A stretch of 64,000 nt of DNA from Piscinibacter defluvii (GTDB lineage: Bacteria > Pseudomonadota > Gammaproteobacteria > Burkholderiales > Burkholderiaceae_C): assembly GCF_004011805.1 (NCBI RefSeq), contig NZ_RCHJ01000016.1, forward strand, positions 62,001 to 126,000, written 5' to 3'. Below, piece after piece: positions 47,461 to 56,344 of this stretch. Made by a program: the position numbers and the translations under genes. Each line of letters begins with the position of its first letter. Positions within the stretch are counted from its first letter, which is position 1. Under the pieces are notes generated by a model. That model was given only the letters and a program-made list of their open reading frames with translations, was not told where the DNA came from and did no database searches.

Positions 47461-47921
47461 CGCGGCGCCGAGGTCTGCTGCACGCCGCTGGACCGGTTGG
47501 TCAGGCGGATCCGGCCGTCGTCGATGTCGGCCTGGAGGTCGAAGTCGAGTCGCTGTCCGACGGTGAACGGCAGGCCGCTGCCGGCCGACTCGATGTCCAG
47601 CGTCAGCCGTGGTCCCTGCAGCCGGGCGCGGCCTGCGGCCGCGGCCCCGTCCGCCAGCAAGCTGAAGGGCAGCCGGTGGGCGCTGCCGTCGGCCGAGGCC
47701 GGGCCGAACGCCAGCGTGGTGCGGGTGTGGTCGAGCGCCGGATCGAACACCGCGCCGTAGCTGAAGTCGGTGAAGACGAAGGACTGCGACTCGATGTCGT
47801 CGATGGTCGGATCGCGCGGGACGAACTCGTCCCAGTAATCGCCGCCGCCGCAGGCGGAAAGCAGCACGCTGGACAGGATGGCGGCGAGGACGGCACGACG
47901 CGGGGCACGGAAGCGGAGCAT
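47457..47921 (-). CDS. Putative lipoprotein of unknown function
   Basis: 154 residues from ATG 47921 (a GTG at 47945 would add 8). Signal with lipobox LLSAC near residue 23 and then GGGDYWDEF; the mature part is beta-rich ([21 protein letters not shown]...; [25 protein letters not shown]). No family recognised. It uses the same CTAG as pyrD for its stop (4-bp overlap). No good Shine-Dalgarno sequence at either start, so the start is uncertain. It lies 75 bp from the AraC-type gene on the same strand. Confidence 0.62.
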   Translation of the reverse strand: MLRFRAPRRAVLAAILSSVLLSACGGGDYWDEFVPRDPTIDDIESQSFVFTDFSYGAVFDPALDHTRTTLAFGPASADGSAHRLPFSLLADGAAAAGRARLQGPRLTLDIESAGSGLPFTVGQRLDFDLQADIDDGRIRLTNRSSGVQQTSAPR

Positions 47922-47996
47922 GGGAACGGGTCGGAGGTTGGACACGCGCCGATGGTCGACGCCAGGCCGGGCCCCGGTCGCGCCGGAACCACCCGA

Positions 47997-49115
47997 TCAG
48001 CGGCCGTTTCCGGAATCGGCCAGCGGCGTCGAGGTTTCGGCCTGTCCGCGCGTGCCGCCGCCGCGCCGGAAGTCGCCCGGGGTCTGGCCGAACGCCTCGC
48101 GGAAGGCGCGGTTGAACGGCCCGATGCTGGCGTAGCCGCTGTCCAGCGCGATCGACAGGATCGGCAGATGCGCCTCGGCCGGATCGCACAGCCGCCGTGC
48201 GACCTCGCGCAGGCGGAAGTGATTGAGGAAGGCGCTGTAGTTGCGAAAGCCGAGGTGGCCGTTGATGACGGCGCGCACGCGGTGTTCGGGCAGCGACAGG
48301 TGCCGCGCCAGGTCGCCGATCGCCAGGCCGGCGCGCCGGTACAGCCGCTCGCCCTCCATCGCGGCGAGGATGGCGGCGGCGTGGCGCGCCGCCATGGCTT
48401 CGGCCGGCGTGGGCAGGGGCTGCAGCGGCGTGGGCTCGGGCAGGTGGCTGGTGGCGTACAGGCGCACCAGCGGGCTGGGCTGCCCGACCGTCAGCGCCAG
48501 CCAGGCCAGCTTGAACAGCGCCTGCGCCGCGCTCAGCCAGGCCGCGGCCAGCAGCGGCCGACCCTGCAGGCCACCCGCCAGGTACAGCAGCAGCACCGCA
48601 CCGACGTAGAGCGATCCCCCGCCGGCCAGCAGCAGGCGCAGGCGGCGCCGAAAGGCATCGAGGTCATCTCCCCAGCCGGCCACCAGCAGCCACAGCATGT
48701 GGGCGACCGCGGCGCCGGCCACCAGCACGATCGCGACCGCCGCCAGGGGCCGCAAGGCAGGTTGCAGGCTCGCCGCCGCGCCCGGCAGCAGCAGGCCGAC
48801 GCCGATCAGCGCGGGCACCAGCCCCGGCACGCGCGACAGCCGGTCGTGCCCCTGGAACAGTTGACGCACCGCAGACCACAGCAGCACGACCGCGGCCGCG
48901 GCCAGGGCCCGGGCCAGCGGCAGCAGCTCGCGGCCGAGGGCCTCGGCCAGGGGGCCGGACAGCAGGTTGTAGAGCGCCCCCGCCACGGCCATGCCGGCCA
49001 CGGCGCGGCGCAGGCGCGGCTCGAGTCCGTGGTCGCGCCACAGCGCCACCAGGATCGCCGCCGAGAGCGCCACCGACGCCCCGAGCAGCGCGTGATAGGC
49101 CTCGGCCGGGCTCAT
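47997..49115 (-). CDS. Membrane-bound AraC-family transcriptional regulator
   Basis: 372 residues (379 if started at 49136). About six to seven hydrophobic segments fill the first 220 residues (ALLGASVALSAAILVAL; AVAIVLVAGAAVAHMLWLLV; SLYVGAVLLLYLAGGL), followed by a linker and an AraC-type double HTH (IGDLARHLSLPEHRVRAVINGHLG; FRNYSAFLNHFRLREVARRL...SIALDSGYASIGPFNRAFREAFGQTPGDFRR). It senses a signal in or through the membrane and regulates unknown genes. Its promoter region faces no divergent partner; the next gene upstream (CoA-transferase) is on the same strand 25 bp away. Confidence 0.87.
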   Translation of the reverse strand: MSPAEAYHALLGASVALSAAILVALWRDHGLEPRLRRAVAGMAVAGALYNLLSGPLAEALGRELLPLARALAAAAVVLLWSAVRQLFQGHDRLSRVPGLVPALIGVGLLLPGAAASLQPALRPLAAVAIVLVAGAAVAHMLWLLVAGWGDDLDAFRRRLRLLLAGGGSLYVGAVLLLYLAGGLQGRPLLAAAWLSAAQALFKLAWLALTVGQPSPLVRLYATSHLPEPTPLQPLPTPAEAMAARHAAAILAAMEGERLYRRAGLAIGDLARHLSLPEHRVRAVINGHLGFRNYSAFLNHFRLREVARRLCDPAEAHLPILSIALDSGYASIGPFNRAFREAFGQTPGDFRRGGGTRGQAETSTPLADSGNGR

Positions 49116-49140
49116 GCACCCGGCGCCGCCGGGCACCGCC

Positions 49141-49779
49141 TCACTGCAGCGGCACGCCCGTCTTTGCCTGCACCTCTTCGCGCGTCACCCCCGGCGCGAG
49201 CTCGACGAGCTTCAGGCCGTGCGGCGTCACGTCGAGCACGCACAGGTCGGTGATGATGCGGTCGACCACGCCCACGCCGGTCAGCGGCAGCGTGCAGTGC
49301 GGCAGGATCTTCAGGTCGATGCCGCCGTCCTTCTTCTTCGCGACGTGCTCCATCAGCACGACCACGCTCTTGACGCCGGCCACCAGGTCCATCGCCCCGC
49401 CCATGCCCTTGACCATCTTGCCCGGGATCATCCAGTTGGCCAGGTCGCCCTTCTCGCTGACCTGCATCGCGCCGAGGATCGACAGGTTGATCTTGCCGCC
49501 GCGGATCATCGCGAAGCTGTCGTGGCTGCCGAAGATGCTCGAACCGGGCAGCGTGGTGACGGTCTGCTTGCCGGCGTTGATCAGGTCGGCGTCGACTTCG
49601 CTCTCGTCGGGGAACGGGCCGATGCCGAGCATGCCGTTCTCGCTCTGCAACCAGACCTCGATGTCGGGCGAGACGAAGTTGGCCACCAGCGTCGGCAGCC
49701 CGATGCCGAGGTTCACGTAGAAGCCGTCGGCGAGTTCCTGGGCCGCGCGCGCGGCCATCTGGTCGTGGGTCCAGGCCAT
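49141..49779 (-). CDS. scoB: 3-oxoacid CoA-transferase subunit B
   Basis: 212 residues of CoA-transferase family I. The catalytic glutamate is in SENGMLGIG (about residue 47); other signatures are [17 protein letters not shown] and the C-terminal DLCVLDV. With subunit A it moves CoA from succinyl-CoA to a 3-oxoacid such as acetoacetate; 3-oxoadipate is the alternative substrate and cannot be excluded. Its ATG is one base from the subunit A stop, so the subunits are made together. Confidence 0.93.
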   Translation of the reverse strand: MAWTHDQMAARAAQELADGFYVNLGIGLPTLVANFVSPDIEVWLQSENGMLGIGPFPDESEVDADLINAGKQTVTTLPGSSIFGSHDSFAMIRGGKINLSILGAMQVSEKGDLANWMIPGKMVKGMGGAMDLVAGVKSVVVLMEHVAKKKDGGIDLKILPHCTLPLTGVGVVDRIITDLCVLDVTPHGLKLVELAPGVTREEVQAKTGVPLQ

Positions 49780-49780
49780 G

Positions 49781-50491
49781 TCAGGCTCCCTTCGGGTTCT
49801 GCTTGGTGGTGCGCTTCTCGATGCGCTTCTCGGGCGTGGCATTGAGCACCAGGCGGTGCACGTAGATGCCGGGCAGGTGCACCGCATCGGGGTCGAAGGT
49901 GCCGGTCTCGACGATCTCCTCGACCTCGGCCACCGTGATGCGCCCGGCCATCGCCGCGGCCGGGTTGAAGTTGCGCGCGGTGCGGCGGAAGATCAGGTTG
50001 CCGCTCTTGTCCGCCTTCCAGGCCTTGACCAGCGAGACCTCGGGGTTGAGCGACCGCTCCATCACGTAGACGTGGCCGTCGAACTCGCGCGTCTCCTTGC
50101 CCTCGGCCACCACCGTGCCGACGCCGGTGCGGGTGAAGAAGGCCGGGATGCCCGCGCCGCCGGCGCGCAGCTTCTCGGCCAGCGTGCCCTGCGGCGTGAA
50201 CTCGAGCTCGAGCTCGCCGGCCAGGTACTGGCGCTCGAACTCCTTGTTCTCGCCGACGTAGCTCGAGATCATCTTCCTGATCTGGCGCGTCTCGAGCAGC
50301 TTGCCGAGGCCGAAGCCGTCGACCCCCGCGTTGTTCGAGATCACCGTCAGGTTCCTCGCGCCGCTGTCGCGCAGCGCATCGATCAGCGCCTCGGGAATGC
50401 CGCACAACCCGAAGCCGCCGACGGCCAGCAGCTGGCCGTCGCGCACGATGCCTTCGAGCGCCTTGGCTGCGCTCGGATAGACCTTGTTCAT
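49781..50491 (-). CDS. scoA: 3-oxoacid CoA-transferase subunit A
   Basis: 236 residues. CoA-transferase I signature [20 protein letters not shown] (about 22-41), [15 protein letters not shown], then [13 protein letters not shown] and [16 protein letters not shown]. It pairs with subunit B downstream. The start [12 protein letters not shown] and the preceding GAGGAGA support ATG 50491. The 93-bp gap to the divergent thioesterase holds three TACGTA boxes, a probable shared control site. Confidence 0.93.
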   Translation of the reverse strand: MNKVYPSAAKALEGIVRDGQLLAVGGFGLCGIPEALIDALRDSGARNLTVISNNAGVDGFGLGKLLETRQIRKMISSYVGENKEFERQYLAGELELEFTPQGTLAEKLRAGGAGIPAFFTRTGVGTVVAEGKETREFDGHVYVMERSLNPEVSLVKAWKADKSGNLIFRRTARNFNPAAAMAGRITVAEVEEIVETGTFDPDAVHLPGIYVHRLVLNATPEKRIEKRTTKQNPKGA

Positions 50492-50529
50492 CCGCCTGTC
50501 TCCTCGAAACGGAACAGCGCGGGAGCGTA

Positions 50530-50560
50530 CTACGTATCGCATTACGTAGTCGTTACGTAG
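50530..50560. promoter_or_regulatory. Triple TACGTA operator between CoA-transferase and thioesterase
   Basis: CTACGTA (50530-50536), N6, TACGTAG (50543-50549) is a perfect 7-bp inverted repeat; a third TACGTAG follows at 50554-50560, 11 bp from the second. The last box overlaps TAGAAT (50558-50563), a good -10 for the thioesterase gene. Boxes one helical turn apart over a promoter are typical of a dimeric repressor. Confidence 0.7.
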
Positions 50561-50584
50561 AATCAACTAACGGGAGGAGGAAGC

Positions 50585-51013
50585 ATGGAGAACAGCAGCT
50601 CGACGGTGGACCGCGCGATGCTCGAGCACGCGCTGCACACCGTGTTCGCGCCCTGGGTGCAGCAGCTCGACCTGCGCGTCATCGACGCCCAGGCCGGCGA
50701 GGTGCTGCTCGCCCTGCCCGTCACGCCGCAGCATGTGCACGTGGGCAACGTGGTGTCGGGCCAGACGCTGATGGCGGCGGCCGACACCGCGATGGTGCTG
50801 GCCGTGATGACACGCGCCGGCGGCTTCAAGCCGATGAGCACGGTGCAGCTGCAGACCAGCTTCCTGCGCCCGGTGCCGGCCGAGTCGGGTGTCGCGCAGG
50901 TGCGCGCCAAGGTGCTGCGCATGGGCCGCAGCCTGGTGTTCGGCGAGGTGCGCATCACGACGGCCGACGAGATGCTGGCCGCCCACGCCACCACCACCTG
51001 CGCGCTGCTGTGA
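50585..51013 (+). CDS. PaaI-type hotdog thioesterase
   Basis: 142 residues, strong GGAGGAGG Shine-Dalgarno sequence. Hotdog fold pattern HVHVGNVVSGQTLMAAADTAMVLAVM (about 49-74) with LQTSFLRPVPAE and the C-terminal ATTTCALL. It would hydrolyse acyl-CoA, perhaps aromatic or short-chain. The PaaI family often has HGG and Asp; here the motif is HVGNVVSGQ, so the catalytic group is adapted. The PAS-LuxR regulator gene overlaps its stop (GTGA). Confidence 0.84.
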   Translation: MENSSSTVDRAMLEHALHTVFAPWVQQLDLRVIDAQAGEVLLALPVTPQHVHVGNVVSGQTLMAAADTAMVLAVMTRAGGFKPMSTVQLQTSFLRPVPAESGVAQVRAKVLRMGRSLVFGEVRITTADEMLAAHATTTCALL

Positions 51014-51570
51014 GCCGCGAGCTCGACTACCGCACCGCCTTCGACCTGGCACCGATCGGACTGGTGCTGTCGCGCAACCGGCTGATGGTGGACTGCAACC
51101 AGGCGGCGCTGGCGATGTTCGGCGCGCAGCGCGAGCAGCTGGTGGGGTGCAGCTTCGAGGTGCTGTACCCGACCCACGACGAGTTCGAGCGCACCGGCGA
51201 ACGCATCGTCGCGAGCCTCGACACGAACGGCTTCTACGCCGACGAGCGCGTGATGAAGCGGGTCGACGGCCCGCAACGCGGCGAGCTGTTCTGGTGCCAT
51301 GTGTCGGGCCGCGCGCTCGACCCGTCGGCACCGCATGCGGCCGGCATCTGGGCCTTCGAGGACCTGTCCTCGCGCCGCCGCCTGTCGGTCGACCTGACGC
51401 CGCGCGAGCGCGAGATCGCCGCGCTGCTGATCGAGGGCCTGACCAGCAAGTTGATCGGCAGGAAGCTCGCGATCAGCCCGCGCACGGTGGACGTCTACCG
51501 CGCCCGGCTGATGAAGAAGCACCGCGCGGCCACCACACCGGAACTGGTGCAGAAGCTGCTGCGCGGCTGA
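51010..51570 (+). CDS. PAS - LuxR transcriptional regulator
   Basis: 186 residues starting at GTG 51010, overlapping the thioesterase stop. N-terminal PAS domain (DYRTAFDLAPIGLVLSRNRLMVDCNQAALAMF, about 5-110) that may bind a small ligand, then a LuxR-type HTH (LTPREREIAALLIEGLTSKLIGRKLAISPRTVDVYRARLMKK, about 124-166). No receiver domain, so it is controlled by ligand, not phosphorylation. Coupled to the thioesterase, it is the closest candidate for the TACGTA operator 450 bp upstream; this is inference. Confidence 0.9.
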   Translation: MSRELDYRTAFDLAPIGLVLSRNRLMVDCNQAALAMFGAQREQLVGCSFEVLYPTHDEFERTGERIVASLDTNGFYADERVMKRVDGPQRGELFWCHVSGRALDPSAPHAAGIWAFEDLSSRRRLSVDLTPREREIAALLIEGLTSKLIGRKLAISPRTVDVYRARLMKKHRAATTPELVQKLLRG

Positions 51571-51589
51571 CGCGCCGTGAATCCTGGGC

Positions 51590-52123
51590 TCACTCCCGCA
51601 CCTGCCGCGCCAGCTGCAGCACGCGGCTGCTCAGCTCGAGCCGGGCGGACCGCAGCGCGCGCAGGTTGACGTCCAGACGCATCGCGTCGTTGACGTTGAC
51701 CAGCTCGACCATGCCGCCGCGCGCCACGAAGCCGTCGCCGTCGCCGACCGTCAGCACGGGCGTCCCGCGGGCCGCCGCCAGCAGCGCCGCGGCGTCGCGC
51801 TCGGCGCCATCCTGCACGAACAGCACATGGCAGCCGGCCGCCGCCGGCGGCGGACTGGTCAGCACCCGCACAGGCCGGCCGGCCACGGCCTGCCCGGCCA
51901 GCTCGCCGAAGGCCAGGGCAAGCACGTCGCTGCGCTGCGCCACGCACAGCACCAGCGCATCGCTGCCGGCACCGGCGCTGGCGGCCGGCCATTGCGTGTA
52001 GCGCGCCAGCGTGAGCGTCAGGCGCGCCTTGACGCGCGCCTCGTCGAGCGTCTGCGCCCGTGCCGCCATGCCCAGCGGCAGCGCCGCGGCACAGGCCAGC
52101 AGCGAGCGGCGGCGCCAGGCCAT
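51590..52123 (-). CDS. YfiR-family periplasmic protein
   Basis: 177 residues. Signal peptide (RRSLLACAAALPLGMAARAQ) then a YfiR/DUF4154 domain: RLTLTLARYTQWPA at the N-terminus, VRVL...CHVLFVQDGAERD in the middle and GMVELVNVNDAMRLDVNLRALRSARLELSSRVLQLAR at the end, the latter being the family hallmark. YfiR proteins in Pseudomonas repress the diguanylate cyclase YfiN, but no GGDEF gene is nearby. It starts 6 bp after a TonB-dependent receptor, so it may belong to that transporter. Confidence 0.88.
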   Translation of the reverse strand: MAWRRRSLLACAAALPLGMAARAQTLDEARVKARLTLTLARYTQWPAASAGAGSDALVLCVAQRSDVLALAFGELAGQAVAGRPVRVLTSPPPAAAGCHVLFVQDGAERDAAALLAAARGTPVLTVGDGDGFVARGGMVELVNVNDAMRLDVNLRALRSARLELSSRVLQLARQVRE

Positions 52124-52128
52124 GCGGC

Positions 52129-54105
52129 TCAGAAGCGCAGGCCGAGCTGCAGGCGCCACTGCCGGCCGTCCTGCGCGAGCTGGTCCTGCACCAGCTCGGG
52201 GCCGCCCGGATCGGCGTAGGCGCGGTCGAACAGGTTGTAGATGCTGCCCGACAGCCACCAGGCCGAGCCGGGCGGGTCGACCTGCACGGTCAGTCCCACC
52301 AGCAGGTGAGGCGCCAGCGTGTCGCCGGCGAGCGTGCGCCGCGTGCCCACACGCTGCGCCTCGACGCCGACACGCGCCGCATGGCGCGCCACCGGCAGCG
52401 TGGTGTGCAGCTTGAGCAGCGTGGCCGGCGAGTTGCCGATCTGCTGCTCGCTGCCGGCCTCGCGGGTGCGCTGGCGCGTCCAGCTCGCGCGCACGCGCCA
52501 GCCGCTCGAGTCGACATAGTCGCCTTCGAGCTCGGCGCCGCCGGAGTGCACGGTGCCGGCGTTGTTGTAGACCAGCCGCTCGGTGAGCTCGTCGAACTGC
52601 TGCTCGATCAGGTCGCTCACCTCGTAGCGGTACAAGGAGCCGGCCAGGCGCAGCTGCGCCAGCGCGCGCCACTCGACGGCCAGTTCGCGGGCGCGCAGCG
52701 ATTCGCGCCTGAGCTGCGGGTTGGCGCGCACGAACAGGTCCTCGTACTGCGATTCGTAGGCGTTCGGCTCGCGGAACGCGCGGCCGTCCAGCGCCTTGAG
52801 CTGCAGCCCGGGGGCGGCCGTCCAGACCAGCGCCAGACGCGGCGTGGCCACGTGGCCGCCGTCGAGCTGGCGGTCCACGCGGGCACCGAGCACGGCACGC
52901 AACGACGGCGCCAGCGTCCACTCGTCATTGACGAAGACACCGAAGCGACGCGAGCGGCCCTGGATGTCGGCCGCGACGCCGCCGTCCTCGCCGTCGAAGG
53001 ACGAACGCTGGCGCTGCGCCAGGTTCTGGCGCAGTTCCAGCCCCAGCACCAGGCGGTGGCCGGTCCAGCCGGACCAGAGCCAGCGGGTCTCGAGGTCGAT
53101 CCAGCGGCCGGTCTGGTCCAGGTGCTGGCGGCCGTCGGGCGGGCCGTAGTCGAAGCGGCCGTCGAACTCGTACTGGCCGACGCTGCCGCGCAGCACCAGC
53201 TGGCGCTGCGCGTCGAGGTCGCGCTGCCACTGCAGGTCGGCGAAGGCATAGCGGTCGGTGCCGGAGGTGTCGCGGCTGCCGAACACGGTGCCGAAGGCGC
53301 CGGTCGGGATCAGCTTGCGCCGCTGCGAGAGCAGCCCGGTGGCGGTGAGCTCGCCCTGGGTCCAGCGGGCGAACAGCTTGCGGTCGGTTTCGCGGTCGCC
53401 GCCGTTGCTCCAGGCCGCGGGCGCGGACGCGTCACCGAACTCGGGAAAGTGGAGGGATTCGCCCGGCCGCAGCTCGCTGCGACCGGCCACCAGCACGCGG
53501 CCCTCGCCCCATTCGCTGCCGCTGCTGAAGCCGATGCGCCGGCTGCCCGCCGAACCGAGCTCGGCCTCGACCGCCTGTCCGAGCATGGCGGCGCCGGAAC
53601 GCGTGACGATGTTGACCACGCCCAGCACGGCGTTCGAGCCGTACAGCGCCGAGCCGGGCCCGGGGATGAACTCGACCCGCTCGATCAGGCCGATGTCGAG
53701 CGGGAACTCGCGCCCGGCACCGGCCTGGTCGTAGATGTTGTCGTTGACGCGCATGCCGTCGATCAGCATCAGCAGGCGCGACGAGAAGTCGCCCGGCCGA
53801 GCCAGGCCGCGCACGCCGACGTACTGGTAGAACCGGTCGTAGCGCAGGAACACGCCGCGGGCGCCGTTCAGCACCTCGGCCAGCGTGCGCCAGCCGAAGG
53901 CGCGGATGTCGCCGGCCGTCAGCACCGTCACCGCCGCGGGGGCGTCGGCCGCGTCCTGCGCGAATCTCGAGGCCGCGTAGACCGGCTGGTTCAGCAGCGC
54001 CTCGAGGTCGGCCGCGTCGCCGTTCTCGGCCGCGCCCGCGGCACACCACGCCGCGACCAGCGCCGGCGCCACAGCAGCCGGCCAGGGCCGGAATCGACGA
54101 GTCAT
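52129..54105 (-). CDS. TonB-dependent outer-membrane receptor
   Basis: 658 residues from ATG 54105, preceded by GGAGAAG. Signal peptide, then a plug domain (AVTVLTAGDIRAFGWRTLAEVLNGARGVFLRYDRFYQYVGVRGLARPGDFSSRLLMLIDGMRVNDN, about 55-125) and a 22-stranded-type barrel ending in an aromatic residue (WRLQLGLRF). It imports a scarce ligand, such as a siderophore, cobalamin or carbohydrate, using TonB; the plug matches the wide BtuB/FepA-like class without fixing the substrate. The following YfiR gene is in the same operon. Confidence 0.92.
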   Translation of the reverse strand: MTRRFRPWPAAVAPALVAAWCAAGAAENGDAADLEALLNQPVYAASRFAQDAADAPAAVTVLTAGDIRAFGWRTLAEVLNGARGVFLRYDRFYQYVGVRGLARPGDFSSRLLMLIDGMRVNDNIYDQAGAGREFPLDIGLIERVEFIPGPGSALYGSNAVLGVVNIVTRSGAAMLGQAVEAELGSAGSRRIGFSSGSEWGEGRVLVAGRSELRPGESLHFPEFGDASAPAAWSNGGDRETDRKLFARWTQGELTATGLLSQRRKLIPTGAFGTVFGSRDTSGTDRYAFADLQWQRDLDAQRQLVLRGSVGQYEFDGRFDYGPPDGRQHLDQTGRWIDLETRWLWSGWTGHRLVLGLELRQNLAQRQRSSFDGEDGGVAADIQGRSRRFGVFVNDEWTLAPSLRAVLGARVDRQLDGGHVATPRLALVWTAAPGLQLKALDGRAFREPNAYESQYEDLFVRANPQLRRESLRARELAVEWRALAQLRLAGSLYRYEVSDLIEQQFDELTERLVYNNAGTVHSGGAELEGDYVDSSGWRVRASWTRQRTREAGSEQQIGNSPATLLKLHTTLPVARHAARVGVEAQRVGTRRTLAGDTLAPHLLVGLTVQVDPPGSAWWLSGSIYNLFDRAYADPGGPELVQDQLAQDGRQWRLQLGLRF

Positions 54106-54285
54106 GGACAGCTTCTCCAGTGCCCGTACCGCGGGCCCTGACACGCTAGGCGAACGGCCGACGCTCGAGACCACGATAAGTGAGGGTCAGACGTCTCAAT
54201 TCGTTGCGCCGACGCCGGGCGTGCATTCCGACACGCGTGAGTGGCCGCCCCGCCGCCAGAATCGGGCCCCTTTCAGGAGACCGCC
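54106..54285. other. Divergent promoter region, receptor / amine oxidase
   Basis: 180 bp. AGACGTCT (54189-54196) is an 8-bp palindrome near the middle; CAGAAT (54257-54262) is a possible -10 for the amine oxidase; AGGAGA (54275-54280) is its Shine-Dalgarno sequence. No gene is seen here. Confidence 0.45.
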
Positions 54286-55926
54286 GTGGCCCGCACCCCG
54301 CTGCTTCGCTCGATCGTCCAACTGGCCCGCGAGCATCAGCGTGCCCAGGCGCTCGGCCTGGACGTGCAGGCCCTGCGCGCCGCCCGCGCGCCGCGCCCCG
54401 ATGCGCGGCGGGCCGGGCTGTCGCGGCGCGATTTCCTCGGTGCCGCCGCCCTGGCCACCGGCGCGCTGGCCGCGCCGCGTGCGGCGCACGCGCAAGGCCA
54501 GCCGCGCATCGCGATCGTGGGCGCCGGCATGGCCGGCCTGGCTGCGGCGCTGAAGCTGGCCGACCACGGCGTGGCCGCCACGGTCTACGAGGCCGGCCAC
54601 CGCATCGGCGGGCGCATGTTCTCCAACACCAGCTACTTCGACCAGGGCCAGGTGTTCGAGTGGTGCGGCGAGCTGATCGACAGCGGCCACGAGACCATGC
54701 TGCGCCTGGCACAGCGCTTCGGCCTGGTGCTGGACGACCTGCACGCCGCCGAGCCGCGCGGCTCGGAGGAGACCTACCGCTTCTTCGGCCAGTACTACCC
54801 GAAGGCGCAGGCCGACCGCGACTTCAAGGAGATCGCGCCGCTGCTGCGCGAGGACCTGCGCCGCGCCGGGCCGTACACCACGGTATACGAGAGCACGGCC
54901 TGGGGCCGCATGCTCAACCGCATGAGCCTGTACGACTGGATCGAGTCGCGCGTGCCGGGCGGCCACGCGTCGCCGCTGGGTGCGCTGCTGGACACGGCCT
55001 ACTACATCGAGCTCAACAGCGACACGCGCGAGCAGTCGGCGCTGAACCTGGTCTACCTGCTGGGCTACCAGCCGAGCTGGAACGAGCTGCACATGTTCGG
55101 CATCTCGGACGAGAAGTACCACCTGCGCGGCGGCAACCAGCAGCTGCCGCAGGCCATCGCCCAGCACCTGGGCGCCCAGGCGCTGCGCCTGGGCATGCGG
55201 CTGCAGGCGATCCGCCGGCGCGCCGACGGCCGCTACGAGCTGGTGTTCCTCGAGGGCTCGACCACCCGCGTCGAGCTGGCCGACCTGGTGCTGCTGACCA
55301 CCCCGTTCGCCGTGCTGCGCGAGCTGGACTACGCACACGCCGGCTTCGACGCGCTCAAGCACCACGCCATCCAGCAGCTCGGCCGCGGCCGCCAGAGCAA
55401 GCAGCACCTGCAGTTCACGCGCCGGCTGTGGAACGAGCGCGGACACTGGCCGGGCATCGGCAACGGCTCGAGCTATGGCGACACCGGCTACCAGTCGAGC
55501 TGGGAGACCTCGCGCGCCCAGCCCGGCGCGGCCGGCATCCTGGTCGGCTACGCCGGCGGGCCGTTCGCCGACGCCATGAGCAGCACCCTGCCCTTCGCCA
55601 CCGCCACGGTGCCTGCGGTGCGCCAGGACGCGCTGCGTTTCCTCGGCCAGATCGAGCCGGTGTTCCCCGGCCTGGCGGCGCTGTGGAACGGCCGCTCCAC
55701 CCAGGGCCTGCCGCACCTGGACCCGAACATGAAGTGCTCGTACTCCTACTTCCGCATCGGCCAGTACGAGACCATCGCCGGCTACGAGCGCGTGCGCCAG
55801 GGGAACGTGTTCTTCGCCGGCGAGCACTGCTCGTTCGACTTCCAGGGCTTCATGGAAGGCGCCGCCGCGGAAGGCGAGCGAGCCGGCGTCGAGATGCTCG
55901 AGACCCTCGGGGTCACGCCCCGCTGA
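54286..55926 (+). CDS. Tat-exported flavin amine oxidase
   Basis: 546 residues from GTG 54286, placed 6 bp after AGGAGA. A Tat signal with SRRDFLG near residue 45 lies behind an unusual N-terminal extension of about 45 residues. Then the FAD motif IAIVGAGMAGLAAALKLADHG, the GG-doublet region (GHRIGGRMFS) and C-terminal FFAGEHCSFDFQGFMEGAAAEGERAG of the flavin monoamine oxidase/L-amino acid oxidase family. It would oxidise an amine in the periplasm with release of ammonia. The substrate is unknown. Confidence 0.9.
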   Translation: MARTPLLRSIVQLAREHQRAQALGLDVQALRAARAPRPDARRAGLSRRDFLGAAALATGALAAPRAAHAQGQPRIAIVGAGMAGLAAALKLADHGVAATVYEAGHRIGGRMFSNTSYFDQGQVFEWCGELIDSGHETMLRLAQRFGLVLDDLHAAEPRGSEETYRFFGQYYPKAQADRDFKEIAPLLREDLRRAGPYTTVYESTAWGRMLNRMSLYDWIESRVPGGHASPLGALLDTAYYIELNSDTREQSALNLVYLLGYQPSWNELHMFGISDEKYHLRGGNQQLPQAIAQHLGAQALRLGMRLQAIRRRADGRYELVFLEGSTTRVELADLVLLTTPFAVLRELDYAHAGFDALKHHAIQQLGRGRQSKQHLQFTRRLWNERGHWPGIGNGSSYGDTGYQSSWETSRAQPGAAGILVGYAGGPFADAMSSTLPFATATVPAVRQDALRFLGQIEPVFPGLAALWNGRSTQGLPHLDPNMKCSYSYFRIGQYETIAGYERVRQGNVFFAGEHCSFDFQGFMEGAAAEGERAGVEMLETLGVTPR

Positions 55927-56344
55927 TCAGGGCCCGCAACCGCTCGGGCAGCGGCACGGACTTCTGCTTCGGGAAGTCCACCCACACCACCTTGGCACCG
56001 CCCTCGGTGCAGACGATGTCCGGCGCGTCGGTGCGCGCCAGGGTCAGGAAGGTGTCGAAGCTGGTGCGGCCGGGGTGGGCGACGTAGTGCCGCGCGATCA
56101 CCTCGCCGGGGTACTCGAGCTGGCGGATGAAGTTGCAGAACGCGTTGACGATCACCGGCCCCTCGCCGGCCGGGTTGGGCGGGCAGCCGATGCGGTCGAA
56201 CCAGGCCAGCCGCGCGATCTCGAAGTAGCGGAAGTAGACCGTGTTGTTGACATGGCCCATCGCGTCCATGTCGCCCCAGCGGATAGTGATCACCATCTCG
56301 TGCACCAGCGTCTTGTGCTCGGGCACGGTGAAGCGCAGCGTCAT
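55913..56344 (-). CDS. Acyl-CoA thioesterase (4HBT)
   Basis: 143 residues of the 4-hydroxybenzoyl-CoA thioesterase family. The pattern IRWGDMDAMGHVNNTVYFRYFEIARLAWFD (about 21-50) has the catalytic Asp and the HVNN. It hydrolyses an acyl- or aryl-CoA; the substrate is unknown. The 3' end overlaps that of the convergent amine oxidase by 14 bp, and its ATG overlaps the YceH stop by 4 bp. Confidence 0.9.
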   Translation of the reverse strand: MTLRFTVPEHKTLVHEMVITIRWGDMDAMGHVNNTVYFRYFEIARLAWFDRIGCPPNPAGEGPVIVNAFCNFIRQLEYPGEVIARHYVAHPGRTSFDTFLTLARTDAPDIVCTEGGAKVVWVDFPKQKSVPLPERLRALISGA

